Below are positions 36,932 through 46,509 of a DNA stretch of 64,000 bases, piece by piece. The translations under genes and the position numbers were made by a program. Source of the stretch: Melioribacteraceae bacterium (GTDB taxonomy: Bacteria; Bacteroidota; Ignavibacteria; Ignavibacteriales; Melioribacteraceae). The first letter of the stretch is position 1, and each line of letters starts with the position of its first letter. The stretch covers positions 62,001-126,000 of the forward strand of contig JAEINS010000004.1 in NCBI GenBank assembly GCA_016342755.1, written 5' to 3'. Under the pieces are notes generated by a model. The model was not told the origin of the DNA and ran no database searches. It saw only the letters and a program-made list of their open reading frames with translations.

Positions 36932-37639
36932 ATGACTCTAATAGAAGTAATGGAAGAATTGGAAAAAAAGGGAAATCCGGGTACAAAATCGATATACATA
37001 AAACATGGAGCCCGTGAGCCATTTTTTGGCGTTAAGGTTGGCGACTTAAAACCAATTCAGAAGAAGATAAAAAAAGATTATGAATTGGCAAAAGAATTGT
37101 TTGATACCGGAAACTCTGATGCAATGTACTTAGCCGGACTTATTGCTGATGAAACCAAGATGAATAAAGGTGATTTAAATAAATGGGCTAAAAACGCTTA
37201 CTGGTATATGATAAGTGAATATACTGTTCCCTGGGTAGCTTCTGAAAGTAAATTTGGATTAGAGTTAGGTTTAAAATGGATTGAATCACCAAAAGAAAAT
37301 ATAGCCTCAACAGGCTGGGCTACACTTGCAAATTTAACGGCTATAAAAGATGATTCCGAACTTCCAATGGATGAATACACAAAATTATTAAAGAGAGTTG
37401 AAAAAGAAATTCACAATTCACAAAACCGGGTACGATATACAATGAACGGATTTGTAATTTCTGTTGGAAGTCATATTAAAGAACTAACTGGTACTGCCGA
37501 AAAAACCGCCGCTAAAATTGGAAAGGTTAAAGTTGATATGGGGGGAACTTCATGTAAGGTTCCTTATGCTTCTGATTATATTCTGAAAGTTAAAAGCATG
37601 GATAGAATTGGGAAAAAGAAAAAAACTGCCAGGTGTTAA
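36932..37639 (+). CDS. DNA alkylation repair protein, AlkD-like
   Basis: The ATG at 36932 (with GAAAGGA 7 nt before) is preferred to the TTG at 36917. The 235-residue product is made of HEAT-like helices: NPGTKSIYIKHGAREPFFGV, DLKPIQKKIKKDYELAKELF, MYLAGLIADE, and the conserved end KIGKVKVDMGGTSCKVPYAS. This family includes AlkD, which removes alkylated bases by binding the helix without flipping the base; many members are not tested. No other repair genes lie beside it. Confidence 0.82.
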   Translation: MTLIEVMEELEKKGNPGTKSIYIKHGAREPFFGVKVGDLKPIQKKIKKDYELAKELFDTGNSDAMYLAGLIADETKMNKGDLNKWAKNAYWYMISEYTVPWVASESKFGLELGLKWIESPKENIASTGWATLANLTAIKDDSELPMDEYTKLLKRVEKEIHNSQNRVRYTMNGFVISVGSHIKELTGTAEKTAAKIGKVKVDMGGTSCKVPYASDYILKVKSMDRIGKKKKTARC

Positions 37640-37786
37640 AAAAATCTTTTGGTAAGAGTAATTACAACCCTAATAACTAAATAAATGATAAAGAGTAAAA
37701 TTTTACTCCATAAATAATTCGAACAATTTTCTTTTTAAAAGTCTATATTTAGCACTAATTTTTTGTTTTATTATATGGGGATATAA

Positions 37787-40585
37787 ATGAACAGAGCTAA
37801 ACCTTTTTTACTGCTTCTAACTTTATTGTTTACCGCTACCAGCTTTACAATTGCACAAGGGAATCCCGCTGATATTAAGGAAGGATTTTTTATAAATCCG
37901 AAGATATCCTCGCACGGTGTTATTGTTACAGACGATTTTGAATCATCACTTTACATCATAAAAGATGGAACTCATAAAAGATTATTTTCAGCTCCCGGTT
38001 GCGGCAGATTTTTTACACTTTCGCCTGATAAAAATATAATCGGGTTCAAATTTATTGACAGCGAAACCGGATTACAGGCACCGGCTATTTTTGATTTAGA
38101 AAAAAACAAACTGGTAAAACTGCATAAACCAGTTCAAAATGCCGGTCAGGTTACTTTTACCAATAACGGATCAATTAGCTACACTATTGAAAATACTTTA
38201 TATGTTAAAGGAAATAAAACAGTTTCATACAATCTTGAAAAATATTCTAACTGGACTCCAATTTCTCCCGACGGAAAATTTGTAATCTACAAAAACGACG
38301 ACGATCAGTTATGTAAATATGAACTGGCAACCGGGAAATCATTTGAATTTACGGACAGTAAAAACGGTTATTGCAATGTTCAGATTTCACCAGACAGCAA
38401 AAGACTGGTTTTTAATTCAATTGACGCAAAAGTTTTTACATACAATTTTGAATCAAGCGAAATAAAATATATTGATGAAGGTGAAGAACCCAAATGGTCG
38501 CCGGACGGGAAAAAATTCTCATACTATAAACGCACAATAGATTTTAATGAGTTCAAAACAACAAACTCAGATATTTTTGAGTATGATTATGAAAATCAAA
38601 TTTTAACAAACATAACAAATACACCAAATATAATTGAAGTAAATTCAAGCTATATTGATCAGGATCAGATTCTATACTGTAATTTCTCTGATGATGAAAT
38701 TACCAGTAAACGAATAAACTCTTTACAAAAAGGGACTTCAAACATTTTATACAAATTAGGCTCCGCAATTAAGCCGGTTATATTTTATAAAAATGATGAA
38801 AAGAAACTAGCAAAAAACACTACTTCTGATTTAGACAGATGGGTACATGTTCATCAGGTATTTGATACACGGCAGTACGGAACCTGGACAAACTTTCCTG
38901 GCGGAAAACACCAGGGTTACAGATGCTGCGGTGCAACAAGTGCAATGGAAGTTCTTGCTTCTTATAAAATTTTACCTTCATGGCCGATGACTACCTATAG
39001 TCATACAAGTAATTACGGGCAATATATTTCAGATGAATTTACTTTTGAAAATTATACTTTTAAAAATTTTAGTTACCGTAAGGAAATTGGTTTTAAAACC
39101 GGAATGCACGGTTATATGTGGAGCAACGGTTCACCATCATCAAGAACAGTTTCATTTATGCAAAAATTTGGTGTTTCCGCAAGTCATTCAGATTACCCAA
39201 GCTGGTCAAAAATTACTAAAGAATTTGAGAATGGTTATCCTTATATACTTTGTACCACTGCACTTACAGATGCTCATATTGTAATGGGTATTGCCCAATA
39301 TGGTTCTGGTCATACTTTATATTGTAATGATCCGTACGGCGATAAAAATGCCGGAAGTTACGGCGGTATTAGAAATGGTAAAAATGCTGTCTACGACTGG
39401 TCTGACGCAAATACCGGACATCAAAAAATTTCGCCGGTTGTCTGGGGAGTTACCGCCAGATTTTCGCCAAATTTAAATTTAGTGGAATCAGCACCGGCAA
39501 ATTCTTCAACCGATCTTGGCTGTAATGCTAATATAGTTTTATTCTTTGATTCTCCAATTAATCCGTCTTCAATATTCGGCAATATTAAATTAGTTGATGC
39601 TTTTGAAAATGAGATTGAGACTGAAATTGATTTTACAGCATTTCAATACAAAAAAATTATTCTTAATCCGGTTAATGATCTTGATTATAATACAAACTAC
39701 AAAGTTATTGTAAAAAAGGGGATTACTGATGTTTACTCTGGTACAATGTTAGCCGATACTATTATAACTTTTAAAACAGCGGATAAGATATCAGTCTTTG
39801 GAGTTGATGTAGATAATTTTGAAATACCTGAGAGATATCAATTAGCTTTAAGCGGGGCAGAAAATAATGATTCTGTTTTTATTTATACCGATGAAGAAAA
39901 AGTAGTTGGTGATTACTCCGGAAAACTAAGTTATAACTTTACTTCTACATCCAACGGTTATTATAGACTTATGGATAAAGAAGAATTTTCACTCGGAGCA
40001 AATGCAGATTCAAGTTTTGGTATTTGGATTTCCGGCGACGCGAACAAACACACATTAGAGCTTTGGTTTACTTACGAGAATGGTCAACTGGTAAATGGAT
40101 TTTCTTCTGTTATTGACTGGAGCGGCTGGAAGTTTCTGGAAGTTAAACTTTCGGATATTGCAGATGGAGATACGTTAACGTTTAACAGCATTGCAATTAG
40201 ACAAAACAGTTCTGCCAGAAAAGACGGATCTATATACTTTGACGGAGCAGTAAGATTTAAAACCGGCGAGATAGTTACTGATATTCATAACGGACTTAAT
40301 AATTTGCCAAACAGATTTTCATTAGAGCAGAACTATCCAAATCCGTTTAATCCTTCAACAGTAATTAGTTATCAGTTGCCCGAAAGCGGTAATGTAACTT
40401 TAAAGATTTACAATATGCTTGGCGAAGAAATAAAAACTTTAGCTGCCGGAAACAAAACTGTTGGAAAACATCATATAAATTTTGACGCTTCTAATCTGCC
40501 AAGCGGTGTTTATATCTACCGATTAAGAGTTCATTCGCAAAATGGATTTTATAGCGAATCTAAAAAAATGATGCTGGTTAAATAA
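37787..40585 (+). CDS. secreted T9SS protein: propeller, C39-like peptidase and Ig-like domains
   Basis: A 932-residue secreted protein. After the signal peptide, residues 25-345 hold propeller-like repeats (PDGKFVIYKNDD, SPDSKRLVFNS, PDGKKFSYYK). Residues about 370-560 are a papain-like C39_2 domain: YRCCGATSAMEVLASYK with Cys381, and TALTDAHIVMGIAQYG with His497, followed by YCNDPYG for the third residue. Then come a Big_5 Ig-like domain (SAPANSSTDLGCNANIVLFF, about 565-660), a jelly-roll-like part, and a T9SS sorting domain (QNYPNPFNPSTVISY) at the end. It may be an extracellular cysteine peptidase or peptide-processing enzyme; the substrate is unknown. Confidence 0.88.
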   Translation: MNRAKPFLLLLTLLFTATSFTIAQGNPADIKEGFFINPKISSHGVIVTDDFESSLYIIKDGTHKRLFSAPGCGRFFTLSPDKNIIGFKFIDSETGLQAPAIFDLEKNKLVKLHKPVQNAGQVTFTNNGSISYTIENTLYVKGNKTVSYNLEKYSNWTPISPDGKFVIYKNDDDQLCKYELATGKSFEFTDSKNGYCNVQISPDSKRLVFNSIDAKVFTYNFESSEIKYIDEGEEPKWSPDGKKFSYYKRTIDFNEFKTTNSDIFEYDYENQILTNITNTPNIIEVNSSYIDQDQILYCNFSDDEITSKRINSLQKGTSNILYKLGSAIKPVIFYKNDEKKLAKNTTSDLDRWVHVHQVFDTRQYGTWTNFPGGKHQGYRCCGATSAMEVLASYKILPSWPMTTYSHTSNYGQYISDEFTFENYTFKNFSYRKEIGFKTGMHGYMWSNGSPSSRTVSFMQKFGVSASHSDYPSWSKITKEFENGYPYILCTTALTDAHIVMGIAQYGSGHTLYCNDPYGDKNAGSYGGIRNGKNAVYDWSDANTGHQKISPVVWGVTARFSPNLNLVESAPANSSTDLGCNANIVLFFDSPINPSSIFGNIKLVDAFENEIETEIDFTAFQYKKIILNPVNDLDYNTNYKVIVKKGITDVYSGTMLADTIITFKTADKISVFGVDVDNFEIPERYQLALSGAENNDSVFIYTDEEKVVGDYSGKLSYNFTSTSNGYYRLMDKEEFSLGANADSSFGIWISGDANKHTLELWFTYENGQLVNGFSSVIDWSGWKFLEVKLSDIADGDTLTFNSIAIRQNSSARKDGSIYFDGAVRFKTGEIVTDIHNGLNNLPNRFSLEQNYPNPFNPSTVISYQLPESGNVTLKIYNMLGEEIKTLAAGNKTVGKHHINFDASNLPSGVYIYRLRVHSQNGFYSESKKMMLVK

Positions 40586-40591
40586 TATAGT

Positions 40592-40613
40592 GGGAACGGA
40601 TATGTCCGTTCCC
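40592..40613. repeat. perfect 9-bp palindrome GGGAACGGA/TCCGTTCCC
   Basis: A stem of nine paired bases with a 4-nt TATG loop sits 7 nt after the T9SS gene and 12 nt before the DinB-like gene. There is no T run, so it is not a textbook terminator. It may be a short dispersed REP-like unit or an mRNA end element. Confidence 0.6.
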
Positions 40614-40624
40614 TACATAAAAAT

Positions 40625-41119
40625 ATGAACGCAGATATAATAAAACAATATAAGTATAGCGGTGCGGCTTCAATGATTCTTCAGCATGAGAATTATATGA
40701 GATCGCTTTACCGGACGTGGCTTAAAGCTAAAGAGCTTAAAATACATTTGCCTAAAACTGAGGATGAAGATTATAAATCGCTTGAAACTTTACTGCTGCA
40801 TTTTGTCCGATCATCAAGAGGTTATATAATCTGGATCTGTGAAAAACTGGACTTGCCTGATCCACGAATAAATGCGATACCGGTGGTTGAAAACATTGAC
40901 CGTGAAGCGGATAAATATATTAATCACTTAATAGAGCGTTGGAAGCTGCCTCTTGTAAATGTTCCCGAAGAAAAATTTTATTCTCCAACCTTCAAATCAA
41001 ATTGGGGAGTTGAATATTGTGTTGACGCAATGCTGGAACATGCGGTTATGCATCTTATTCGCCACGAATATCAGCTCAAAAACTTAATTAAATATCAGAA
41101 GGGGTTAAGTTTAAATTAA
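40625..41119 (+). CDS. DinB-like protein
   Basis: A 164-residue four-helix protein. LLLHFVRSSRGYIIWICEKL and MLEHAVMHLIRHEYQLKNLI hold histidines in the places used for a metal by the DinB/YfiT superfamily, and the length fits. The catalytic role of the superfamily (thiol transfer and others) cannot be narrowed. It is separated by a palindrome from the T9SS gene before it, and converges on the chemoreceptor gene with a shared terminator. Confidence 0.68.
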   Translation: MNADIIKQYKYSGAASMILQHENYMRSLYRTWLKAKELKIHLPKTEDEDYKSLETLLLHFVRSSRGYIIWICEKLDLPDPRINAIPVVENIDREADKYINHLIERWKLPLVNVPEEKFYSPTFKSNWGVEYCVDAMLEHAVMHLIRHEYQLKNLIKYQKGLSLN

Positions 41120-41142
41120 GAGCTGAAATTATATCAGCTCTT
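41118..41142. terminator. bidirectional terminator, DinB-like / chemoreceptor genes
   Basis: AAGAGCTGA, 7-nt loop, TCAGCTCTT with TTAAT after it; it overlaps the last bases of the plus gene and lies just past the minus gene. Confidence 0.75.
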
Positions 41143-41150
41143 TTAATAAT

Positions 41151-43322
41151 TTAGTTATACTCTTGTTTTAATTTTGTTAATAACTTTACAACATTGCTTG
41201 CATCAGAATAAACTTCATTAGCAAATTTGTTAGCTTCAGACACTCTATTATTATTCAAACAATTTACAGCTTCTTTAAGTCTATTATGCATCCTTTCATG
41301 TATAATTCCCAACTCCTGATAGTTTTTATTAGAACTTAAAAGACTTTTCCAATTTGAGTTATACATTTTACCTAATTGACATTCAGTTGCGGATAAAACT
41401 TCGGAACTTGCAGCTTTTAATTGCCCTTTTAAAATTTTTGGAAGTTTTAATTTCCAGACTTCATGGGCATTTATTGCAATATCAAACTCACGAGAATCTA
41501 TGCGTACTGTTCTTTCAGCTAACCTTTTTGATTCTTTAAAGTTAAAAAAGGATAATGATTCTTTTAATCCTAGTAAATGGTTGCTTAAAGTTTCAGCAGA
41601 TTCAGTAACACTTTGTATTCTTCCCACCGAATCACCTGAAATCTCAACAAAAGCTCCAACGTTATTTTTAATTTCTTCAATTGAAGAATTCTGTTGTTCG
41701 CTGGCAACAGCTACCTGATTAACAGACTGCGAAACCTGTGATGTAGAATTCAAAATTTGTTTTAATGAATCACCAGCCTTAACTCCCATTTCACGCCCTT
41801 TATTAACCTGCTCAGCTCCTTCATTCATAGAATCAACTGCTTCATTAGTACTATCTTGAATTTCTTTAATCATCACTCCAATTTCTTTTGTGGCTTTAGT
41901 TGTTCTTTCTGCAAGTTTTCTAACTTCATCGGCAACAACAGCAAATCCCCTGCCGGATTCTCCTGCTCTGGCTGCTTCAATTGCTGCATTTAATGCCAAC
42001 AGATTTGTTTGATCTGCTATATCTTCAATAACCTGAAGTATTTCGCCAATCTCGTCACTTTTACTCCCAAGTTTTTTTACAGTACCCGAAGCACTTAACA
42101 CAAGATCAGAAATCTTCTCCATTCCTTCTAAAGTTGCATGTATTATTTTTACACTTTCATTGGCATTTTCGCCAGATAGATTGGCTAATCTTGCAGCCGA
42201 AGAAACATTTTCTGTGTTTTCTCCAATTGTTTGAGATATATCGTTAATTGATCTGGAAAAATCATCAGTCTGGGTTATCTGCATTTCATTTCCATGAGCT
42301 AACTGTTCAGAATTTTCCGATATTTCATGCCCGGCTTCAATAACTTCTGCTGTTACATTAACAATATTGCTTATTATTTTTTTAAGATTTAAAACAGATT
42401 TATTAAATCCATTTATTAACCTTCCAATTTCATCATCTTTTTCAACTGGCAGATTAACACTTAAATCGCCATTTTCAAACCTTTGCATTTCCGTTAAAAG
42501 ATTATGCACATTTTTTGATAAATATAACTTCTGCTCTTCTAAATCTCGGGTCGCTTCAAAAACTTTTATCTCAACATTTTCTTTTTCATTTAATAAATCA
42601 TCACTTGCTTTAGCAATATTGTTAATCATTATATTAAAATTATTTCTAAGTATACCAATTTCATCCTTCCCTTTTACAGTCAGTTGGAAATCAACATCCC
42701 CGTCAGCTATTCTCTTAGCAGCTTTAACAATACTGTTAAGCGGATGAAATAAAAATTTTCTTGATAATGATATTGAAACTATTCCTATTATCAATGTCAG
42801 GACAAAAAAGATACTCATTGTAAATTGGAGATTTGAAACTCTGGTGGCTGTTTCTTCTTCATACTGACCAACAATACTATTCATATCATTTAATATTTTT
42901 ACATTGTTTTCTATAACATAGCTTAAGGAATTTTCCGAATCTATTCCGGCAAGAATATTTTCAAGCTTTTTGCTAAACTTCACCCAGTCGTTCCGCAATA
43001 ATTTCAAATTATTTAAAATTGTTTCATTTTCTGTTGGTGGCAAATTCAGTTCTGAATCCCCGTTTATTAATCCTGATAAAGTTTTAGAAAAAAGTTTTTC
43101 AGTTGTTCTAACTTCAGAAGCTTCAAGTTGGTTTCTAGAAAATAGTAATACTTCTTTTGTCATTTTTTGAATTAACATTCTTTGCTTTCCGGCCAGATTA
43201 ATAACTGTACCATCAGATTTTTGATTTGCAAGAGTTATAAAAGTATTCAAAATTGCAGCACCAAAAAATACCACAACTAGTACAATTACAAATATGATCT
43301 TCGATTTAAGCGTTTGTAACAT
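41151..43322 (-). CDS. chemoreceptor with PilJ-type sensor, HAMP, MCP and zinc-binding CZB domains
   Basis: A 723-residue transmembrane receptor. The N-terminal span and periplasmic PilJ domain ([20 protein letters not shown], residues about 43-62) precede a second span (about 167-187) and HAMP ([20 protein letters not shown]). The signalling coil has the conserved tip ([20 protein letters not shown]), and the C-terminus (about 610-723) is a CZB domain: [21 protein letters not shown] and HERMHNRLK give the three His and one Cys that bind zinc. Such CZB receptors link chemotaxis to zinc or hypochlorous acid; the PilJ part suggests type IV pili or nitrate-like ligands. SD GGAG. No che genes nearby. 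Confidence 0.93.
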   Translation of the reverse strand: MLQTLKSKIIFVIVLVVVFFGAAILNTFITLANQKSDGTVINLAGKQRMLIQKMTKEVLLFSRNQLEASEVRTTEKLFSKTLSGLINGDSELNLPPTENETILNNLKLLRNDWVKFSKKLENILAGIDSENSLSYVIENNVKILNDMNSIVGQYEEETATRVSNLQFTMSIFFVLTLIIGIVSISLSRKFLFHPLNSIVKAAKRIADGDVDFQLTVKGKDEIGILRNNFNIMINNIAKASDDLLNEKENVEIKVFEATRDLEEQKLYLSKNVHNLLTEMQRFENGDLSVNLPVEKDDEIGRLINGFNKSVLNLKKIISNIVNVTAEVIEAGHEISENSEQLAHGNEMQITQTDDFSRSINDISQTIGENTENVSSAARLANLSGENANESVKIIHATLEGMEKISDLVLSASGTVKKLGSKSDEIGEILQVIEDIADQTNLLALNAAIEAARAGESGRGFAVVADEVRKLAERTTKATKEIGVMIKEIQDSTNEAVDSMNEGAEQVNKGREMGVKAGDSLKQILNSTSQVSQSVNQVAVASEQQNSSIEEIKNNVGAFVEISGDSVGRIQSVTESAETLSNHLLGLKESLSFFNFKESKRLAERTVRIDSREFDIAINAHEVWKLKLPKILKGQLKAASSEVLSATECQLGKMYNSNWKSLLSSNKNYQELGIIHERMHNRLKEAVNCLNNNRVSEANKFANEVYSDASNVVKLLTKLKQEYN

Positions 43323-43646
43323 TTAGACTCCAAATAATTAACAGCTTATATTCGGCATTTTATGATAATATTTGAGGGATATTTTATGTTTTTATTTTGA
43401 AAACAAAATAGCATTTTTAGGAAATTACACTCTTTGTTATGATTTCAATTAAAAACCGGACTTCTACTATTATTCAGGTTTCTTTTGATTTGATGCAGAA
43501 TTAAGTTAACTTTGTAAAGTAATTATTTGTAATGCTTCAGTTTCATTCCTTTGTTTGTAATTCTTAGAAAGATATCATTCATCAAGCCGCTGATCCAGAA
43601 CACAATAAAATTTTAGAATACCCGTTACAAAAGGAAACATTTATAT
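43323..43646 (+). other. 324-bp divergent leader region, no gene
   Basis: The gap between the divergent chemoreceptor and helicase genes holds no open reading frame with a credible start, no clear hairpin and no recognisable RNA. The long AT-rich plus-strand part before the helicase resembles the long leaders of cold-shock DEAD-box helicases, but no motif proves it. Confidence 0.4.
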
Positions 43647-44933
43647 ATGTCGTTTGAAAAAATTAATCTTATAAGACCAATACAAAAAGCTTTACAAGAA
43701 GAAGGTTATAAATCTCCAACACCAATTCAGGAAAGATCAATTCCAATAATACTTAAAGGAAAAGATTTACTTGGATGCGCACAGACCGGCACAGGAAAAA
43801 CTGCCGCATTTGCAATCCCAATTCTACAGCTATTAAGCGAAGTAAAGAAAACAGCCTATAAAAAGAGAACAATCCGTTCTTTAATAGTTACTCCTACAAG
43901 AGAACTTGCAATTCAGATTGGAGACAGTTTTTCGGCTTATGGAAAACATACCGGACTTAAAAACGCGGTTGTCTTTGGCGGTGTTAAACAAAGAATACAG
44001 ACCGATAAATTAAACTCAGGTGTTGATATATTAGTAGCAACTCCCGGAAGACTTCTCGATCTGATGAATCAGGGATATATTAGTCTGCATGCAATAGAAC
44101 TATTTGTACTTGATGAAGCTGACAGAATGCTTGATATGGGTTTTATTAATGATGTTAATAAAATTATTAGAAAACTGCCGACAAAAAGACAATCATTGTT
44201 CTTTTCGGCAACAATGCCTGCAGAAATAGTAAAACTTGCAAAAACTATTTTGGATAAACCTGTTAAAGTTGAAGTGACTCCTGAATCATCAACTGTAGAA
44301 AAAATAAAACAGAGTGTTTATTACGTTGCGAAACCTGATAAAAAAAGACTTCTTGTTCATTTGTTAGATGATCAAAGTATTGAATCGGCACTGGTTTTTT
44401 CGCGCACAAAACATGGTGCAAATAAAATAGCTCAAATTTTAAGTAAGAAAAAAATTAAAGCAGAAGCTATTCATGGTGATAAATCGCAAAACTCTAGACA
44501 ACGTGCTTTACATAATTTTAAGTCTAAAGAAACCCGTGTTTTAGTGGCTACCGATATTGCAGCACGCGGAATTGATATTGATGAACTTTCGCATGTAATA
44601 AATTATGATCTTCCTAACATACCGGAAACTTATGTACACCGGATTGGAAGAACCGGCCGTGCCGGATTAGAAGGAACAGCTTTCTCATTTTGTGATACAG
44701 AAGAAAGAGAATTTTTAAAAGATATAAACAAGTTGATTAAAAAATCGATTCATGTTGTTGATAATCATCCTTTTACTACGCCGACTGAAATAACAGAAAA
44801 ACCTAGTTTACCTGCAGAAAAACAGAATCGTGCAAAAGTTAAAACCAGTAAAGAAAGTAAAACTACTGAAACTAAATCGAGACGCAGAAAAAGAAATCCT
44901 AAAAAGGCATTTGTTAATAAAGGAAGAAATTAA
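43647..44933 (+). CDS. DEAD-box RNA helicase, RhlE type
   Basis: All core helicase motifs are present: Q motif [11 protein letters not shown], Walker [13 protein letters not shown], Ia [18 protein letters not shown], motif II DEAD, motif III SAT, then [29 protein letters not shown] and [10 protein letters not shown] in domain 2. The C-terminal tail (about 380-428) is Lys/Arg-rich ([13 protein letters not shown]), a typical RNA-binding extension. It unwinds RNA duplexes in ribosome assembly or RNA decay. The 428-residue length and the basic tail favour RhlE over the larger CsdA. Confidence 0.95.
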   Translation: MSFEKINLIRPIQKALQEEGYKSPTPIQERSIPIILKGKDLLGCAQTGTGKTAAFAIPILQLLSEVKKTAYKKRTIRSLIVTPTRELAIQIGDSFSAYGKHTGLKNAVVFGGVKQRIQTDKLNSGVDILVATPGRLLDLMNQGYISLHAIELFVLDEADRMLDMGFINDVNKIIRKLPTKRQSLFFSATMPAEIVKLAKTILDKPVKVEVTPESSTVEKIKQSVYYVAKPDKKRLLVHLLDDQSIESALVFSRTKHGANKIAQILSKKKIKAEAIHGDKSQNSRQRALHNFKSKETRVLVATDIAARGIDIDELSHVINYDLPNIPETYVHRIGRTGRAGLEGTAFSFCDTEEREFLKDINKLIKKSIHVVDNHPFTTPTEITEKPSLPAEKQNRAKVKTSKESKTTETKSRRRKRNPKKAFVNKGRN

Positions 44934-44987
44934 TTGTAATTTCTCCTTTCCACTTAAAATGTTAACATAAAAGCTTCCTTAATAAAA

Positions 44988-45008
44988 TGCCATGGCAAGA
45001 TCATGGCA
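44988..45008 (+). terminator. stem-loop TGCCATG/CATGGCA after the helicase gene
   Basis: A perfect 7-bp stem with GCAAGAT loop, 54 nt after the helicase stop, followed by CTCTTATAAAA instead of a T run. It may terminate helicase transcription or be part of the repeat-rich accessory stretch that follows. Confidence 0.45.
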
Positions 45009-45103
45009 CTCTTATAAAACCCACTATGAGTATAGCCTGCACTATTTTTAAAAAAGTTATAAAAGAACACCTATTTAGTTATAATTAAATTGCTTATAAA
45101 AAT

Positions 45104-45192
45104 AATTGCTTTTTGTTTTGTTCAATTATTTGTAGTTTACTTTCAAAAAGGGTACAGATTTTTATATGTTAGTACCCTATTCATGCAGGTTA
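45104..45192 (+). repeat. cassette-like 5' module, copy A
   Basis: This non-coding block lies 59 nt before the start of the membrane-protein gene at 45252. It is about four-fifths identical to copy B (46362-46451). Shared parts are AATTGCTTTTT, ATTTGTAGTTTA, a hairpin of AGGGTAC and GTACCCT enclosing a T-rich loop, and TATTCATGCAGGTTA. Similarity continues past its end (GTTATAC, AAATAATATT). An imperfect inverted match to its last bases, GTATAGCCTGC at 45030-45040 against GCAGGTTATAC at 45185-45195, brackets a 166-bp segment. The 318-bp gap after the helicase gene holds only this and the stem-loop at 44988. Confidence 0.75.
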
Positions 45193-45251
45193 TACCGCTT
45201 AAAAGATAAATAATATTATAATTATATAAAGTTTAACAGGAATAAGCCAAA

Positions 45252-45647
45252 ATGTTTTACAAATATACTTACTATAGATTATACAAATGGTCTAGAGGTA
45301 ACAGTCTGATAAATGTTCCTTATCTTTATCCACATATAAGTGCAATTTATTTTCTTACTTTGTTAATCTTATCAAATGCTTATTTTCTTTTGGTTTTGCT
45401 TGACAAATTACAGATTTTCAAATTTGATGGAGATTTTATTCATAGTCCTTCTGCTAAAATATTATTAACAGTTTTTATTTCAATGCTTTTGTTTAACCAC
45501 CTTTATTTCTATTGGATAAATAAATGGCGAGAGGTTATAACTTATTTTAAGAACAATAATATTTCAACTAAAATAAAATTGTTCTCACATACTTATATCC
45601 TCTTTTCAGTTTTTAGTTTTCTGATTATTTACTTATTTGATTTATAA
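45252..45647 (+). CDS. small membrane protein of unknown function (cassette-like position)
   Basis: A 131-residue protein with three likely membrane spans: about 29-52 (ISAIYFLTLLILSNAYFLL), 73-91 (LLTVFISMLLFNHLYFY) and 110-129 (HTYILFSVFSFLIIYLF). It begins with an aromatic-rich, basic stretch (YKYTYYRLYKWSRG). No family is recognised. The ATG has AGGAATAAG before it. It stands between a 5' module and a 3' module that also frame a quite different gene at 46510, the reason for treating it as part of a cassette-like element. Confidence 0.6.
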   Translation: MFYKYTYYRLYKWSRGNSLINVPYLYPHISAIYFLTLLILSNAYFLLVLLDKLQIFKFDGDFIHSPSAKILLTVFISMLLFNHLYFYWINKWREVITYFKNNNISTKIKLFSHTYILFSVFSFLIIYLFDL

Positions 45648-45713
45648 TATTTTTTAAAACGTCAGTGAAGGAATTATAATATTTATAGTTGAATTTCGTC
45701 AATTATTAAAATC

Positions 45714-45761
45714 GGTATAACCTCCTAAGTAAGTAAAAAGTCCCGCCCAAAGAAATGGCGG
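45714..45761 (+). repeat. cassette-like 3' module, copy A
   Basis: GGTATAACCT (45714-45723) is the exact reverse complement of AGGTTATACC at 45187-45196, so the small membrane-protein gene is bounded by 10-bp inverted repeats. It is followed by CCTAAG and a hairpin, CCGCC (45743-45747) with GGCGG (45757-45761), whose loop includes AAAGAAAT. The same design follows the next framed gene at 47132-47168. Confidence 0.7.
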
Positions 45762-45807
45762 TAAACAAGAGAATTTAATTTTTAATAAAAGCATTCGAAG
45801 GGGCAAA

Positions 45808-46215
45808 ATGAAAAAATATCAGCAATATTTACCCTATTTAATTATTGTCATTTTTTTATCTCTCCCAGGACTAACTGAAACAACACATGTTAGTCTGGCT
45901 TGGATAGAAATAGTAATTTTAATTATTGCAATAATTTTATTATTTGAATTTATTGAGAAAAGTAGAATTAAGAGAATAAAGAAATGGGGCGATAATCGTC
46001 CAGGTAAAATAAAACAAATATTAAAATTCAGTTTATTACTGGGTTTACCAATATCGTCTATAATTATATTTATTCTTCACAACAAGGCAGATTTAATTTA
46101 TTCCATAATATTTATATCTGTCCCATTAATTATACTATTCGGTTGGATAGGTCTATTGGACTGGAAGAGTTGTGATAGAATAAATCTTGAAGGGAAGTAT
46201 AAAATATCTTTATAA
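45808..46215 (+). CDS. second small membrane protein of unknown function
   Basis: A 135-residue protein with spans at about 8-26 (YLPYLIIVIFLSLPGL), 28-48, 67-88 and 94-114, separated by a basic loop (KSRIKRIKKWGDNRPGKIK). No family is recognised. GAAGGGG precedes the ATG. It is placed between the 3' module of the first framed gene and the large hairpin at 46267, and has no 5' module of its own, so it may be a passenger of the same element. Same strand as all other genes in the stretch. Confidence 0.6.
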   Translation: MKKYQQYLPYLIIVIFLSLPGLTETTHVSLAWIEIVILIIAIILLFEFIEKSRIKRIKKWGDNRPGKIKQILKFSLLLGLPISSIIIFILHNKADLIYSIIFISVPLIILFGWIGLLDWKSCDRINLEGKYKISL

Positions 46216-46266
46216 GATTGAATCTGTCAATCAAGACAACCGATTTTGAGTGTTTTAAGTTTTCTG

Positions 46267-46316
46267 AATTTATCTGAAGCTGCGCTGTGTAAACTCCGCT
46301 TCGCTTCAGATAAATT
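46267..46316. repeat. 14-bp perfect inverted repeat in the accessory stretch
   Basis: AATTTATCTGAAGC (46267-46280) pairs perfectly with GCTTCAGATAAATT (46303-46316) across a 22-nt loop. Weaker complementarity continues outward (GTGTTTTAAG against CTTAACACA). There is no T run. It lies between two small genes and could be a terminator for the first, a recombination site, or a structured RNA end. Confidence 0.7.
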
Positions 46317-46361
46317 ATTCCCTTAACACAAAACTTTTTACACTACCTATTAAAGACAACT

Positions 46362-46451
46362 AATTGCTTTTTATTTAGTTTAATAATTTGTAGTTTAGCT
46401 CTCAAAAGGGTGCGGGGTTTTTATTTGTTAGTACCCTATTCATGCAGGTTA
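46362..46451 (+). repeat. cassette-like 5' module, copy B
   Basis: The second copy of the upstream module described at 45104-45192. The hairpin arm here reads AGGGTGC with GTACCCT, so one A-T pair of copy A became a G-T pair: pairing is kept while the sequence changed. It ends at CATGCAGGTTA, 58 nt before the ATG at 46510, almost the same spacing as in copy A. The 294-bp gap before that gene holds this and the inverted repeat at 46267. Confidence 0.75.
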
Positions 46452-46509
46452 ATAATATGTTATACAAATTAAATAATATTTGATTAATAAATATTTATGG
46501 GATGGGAGT

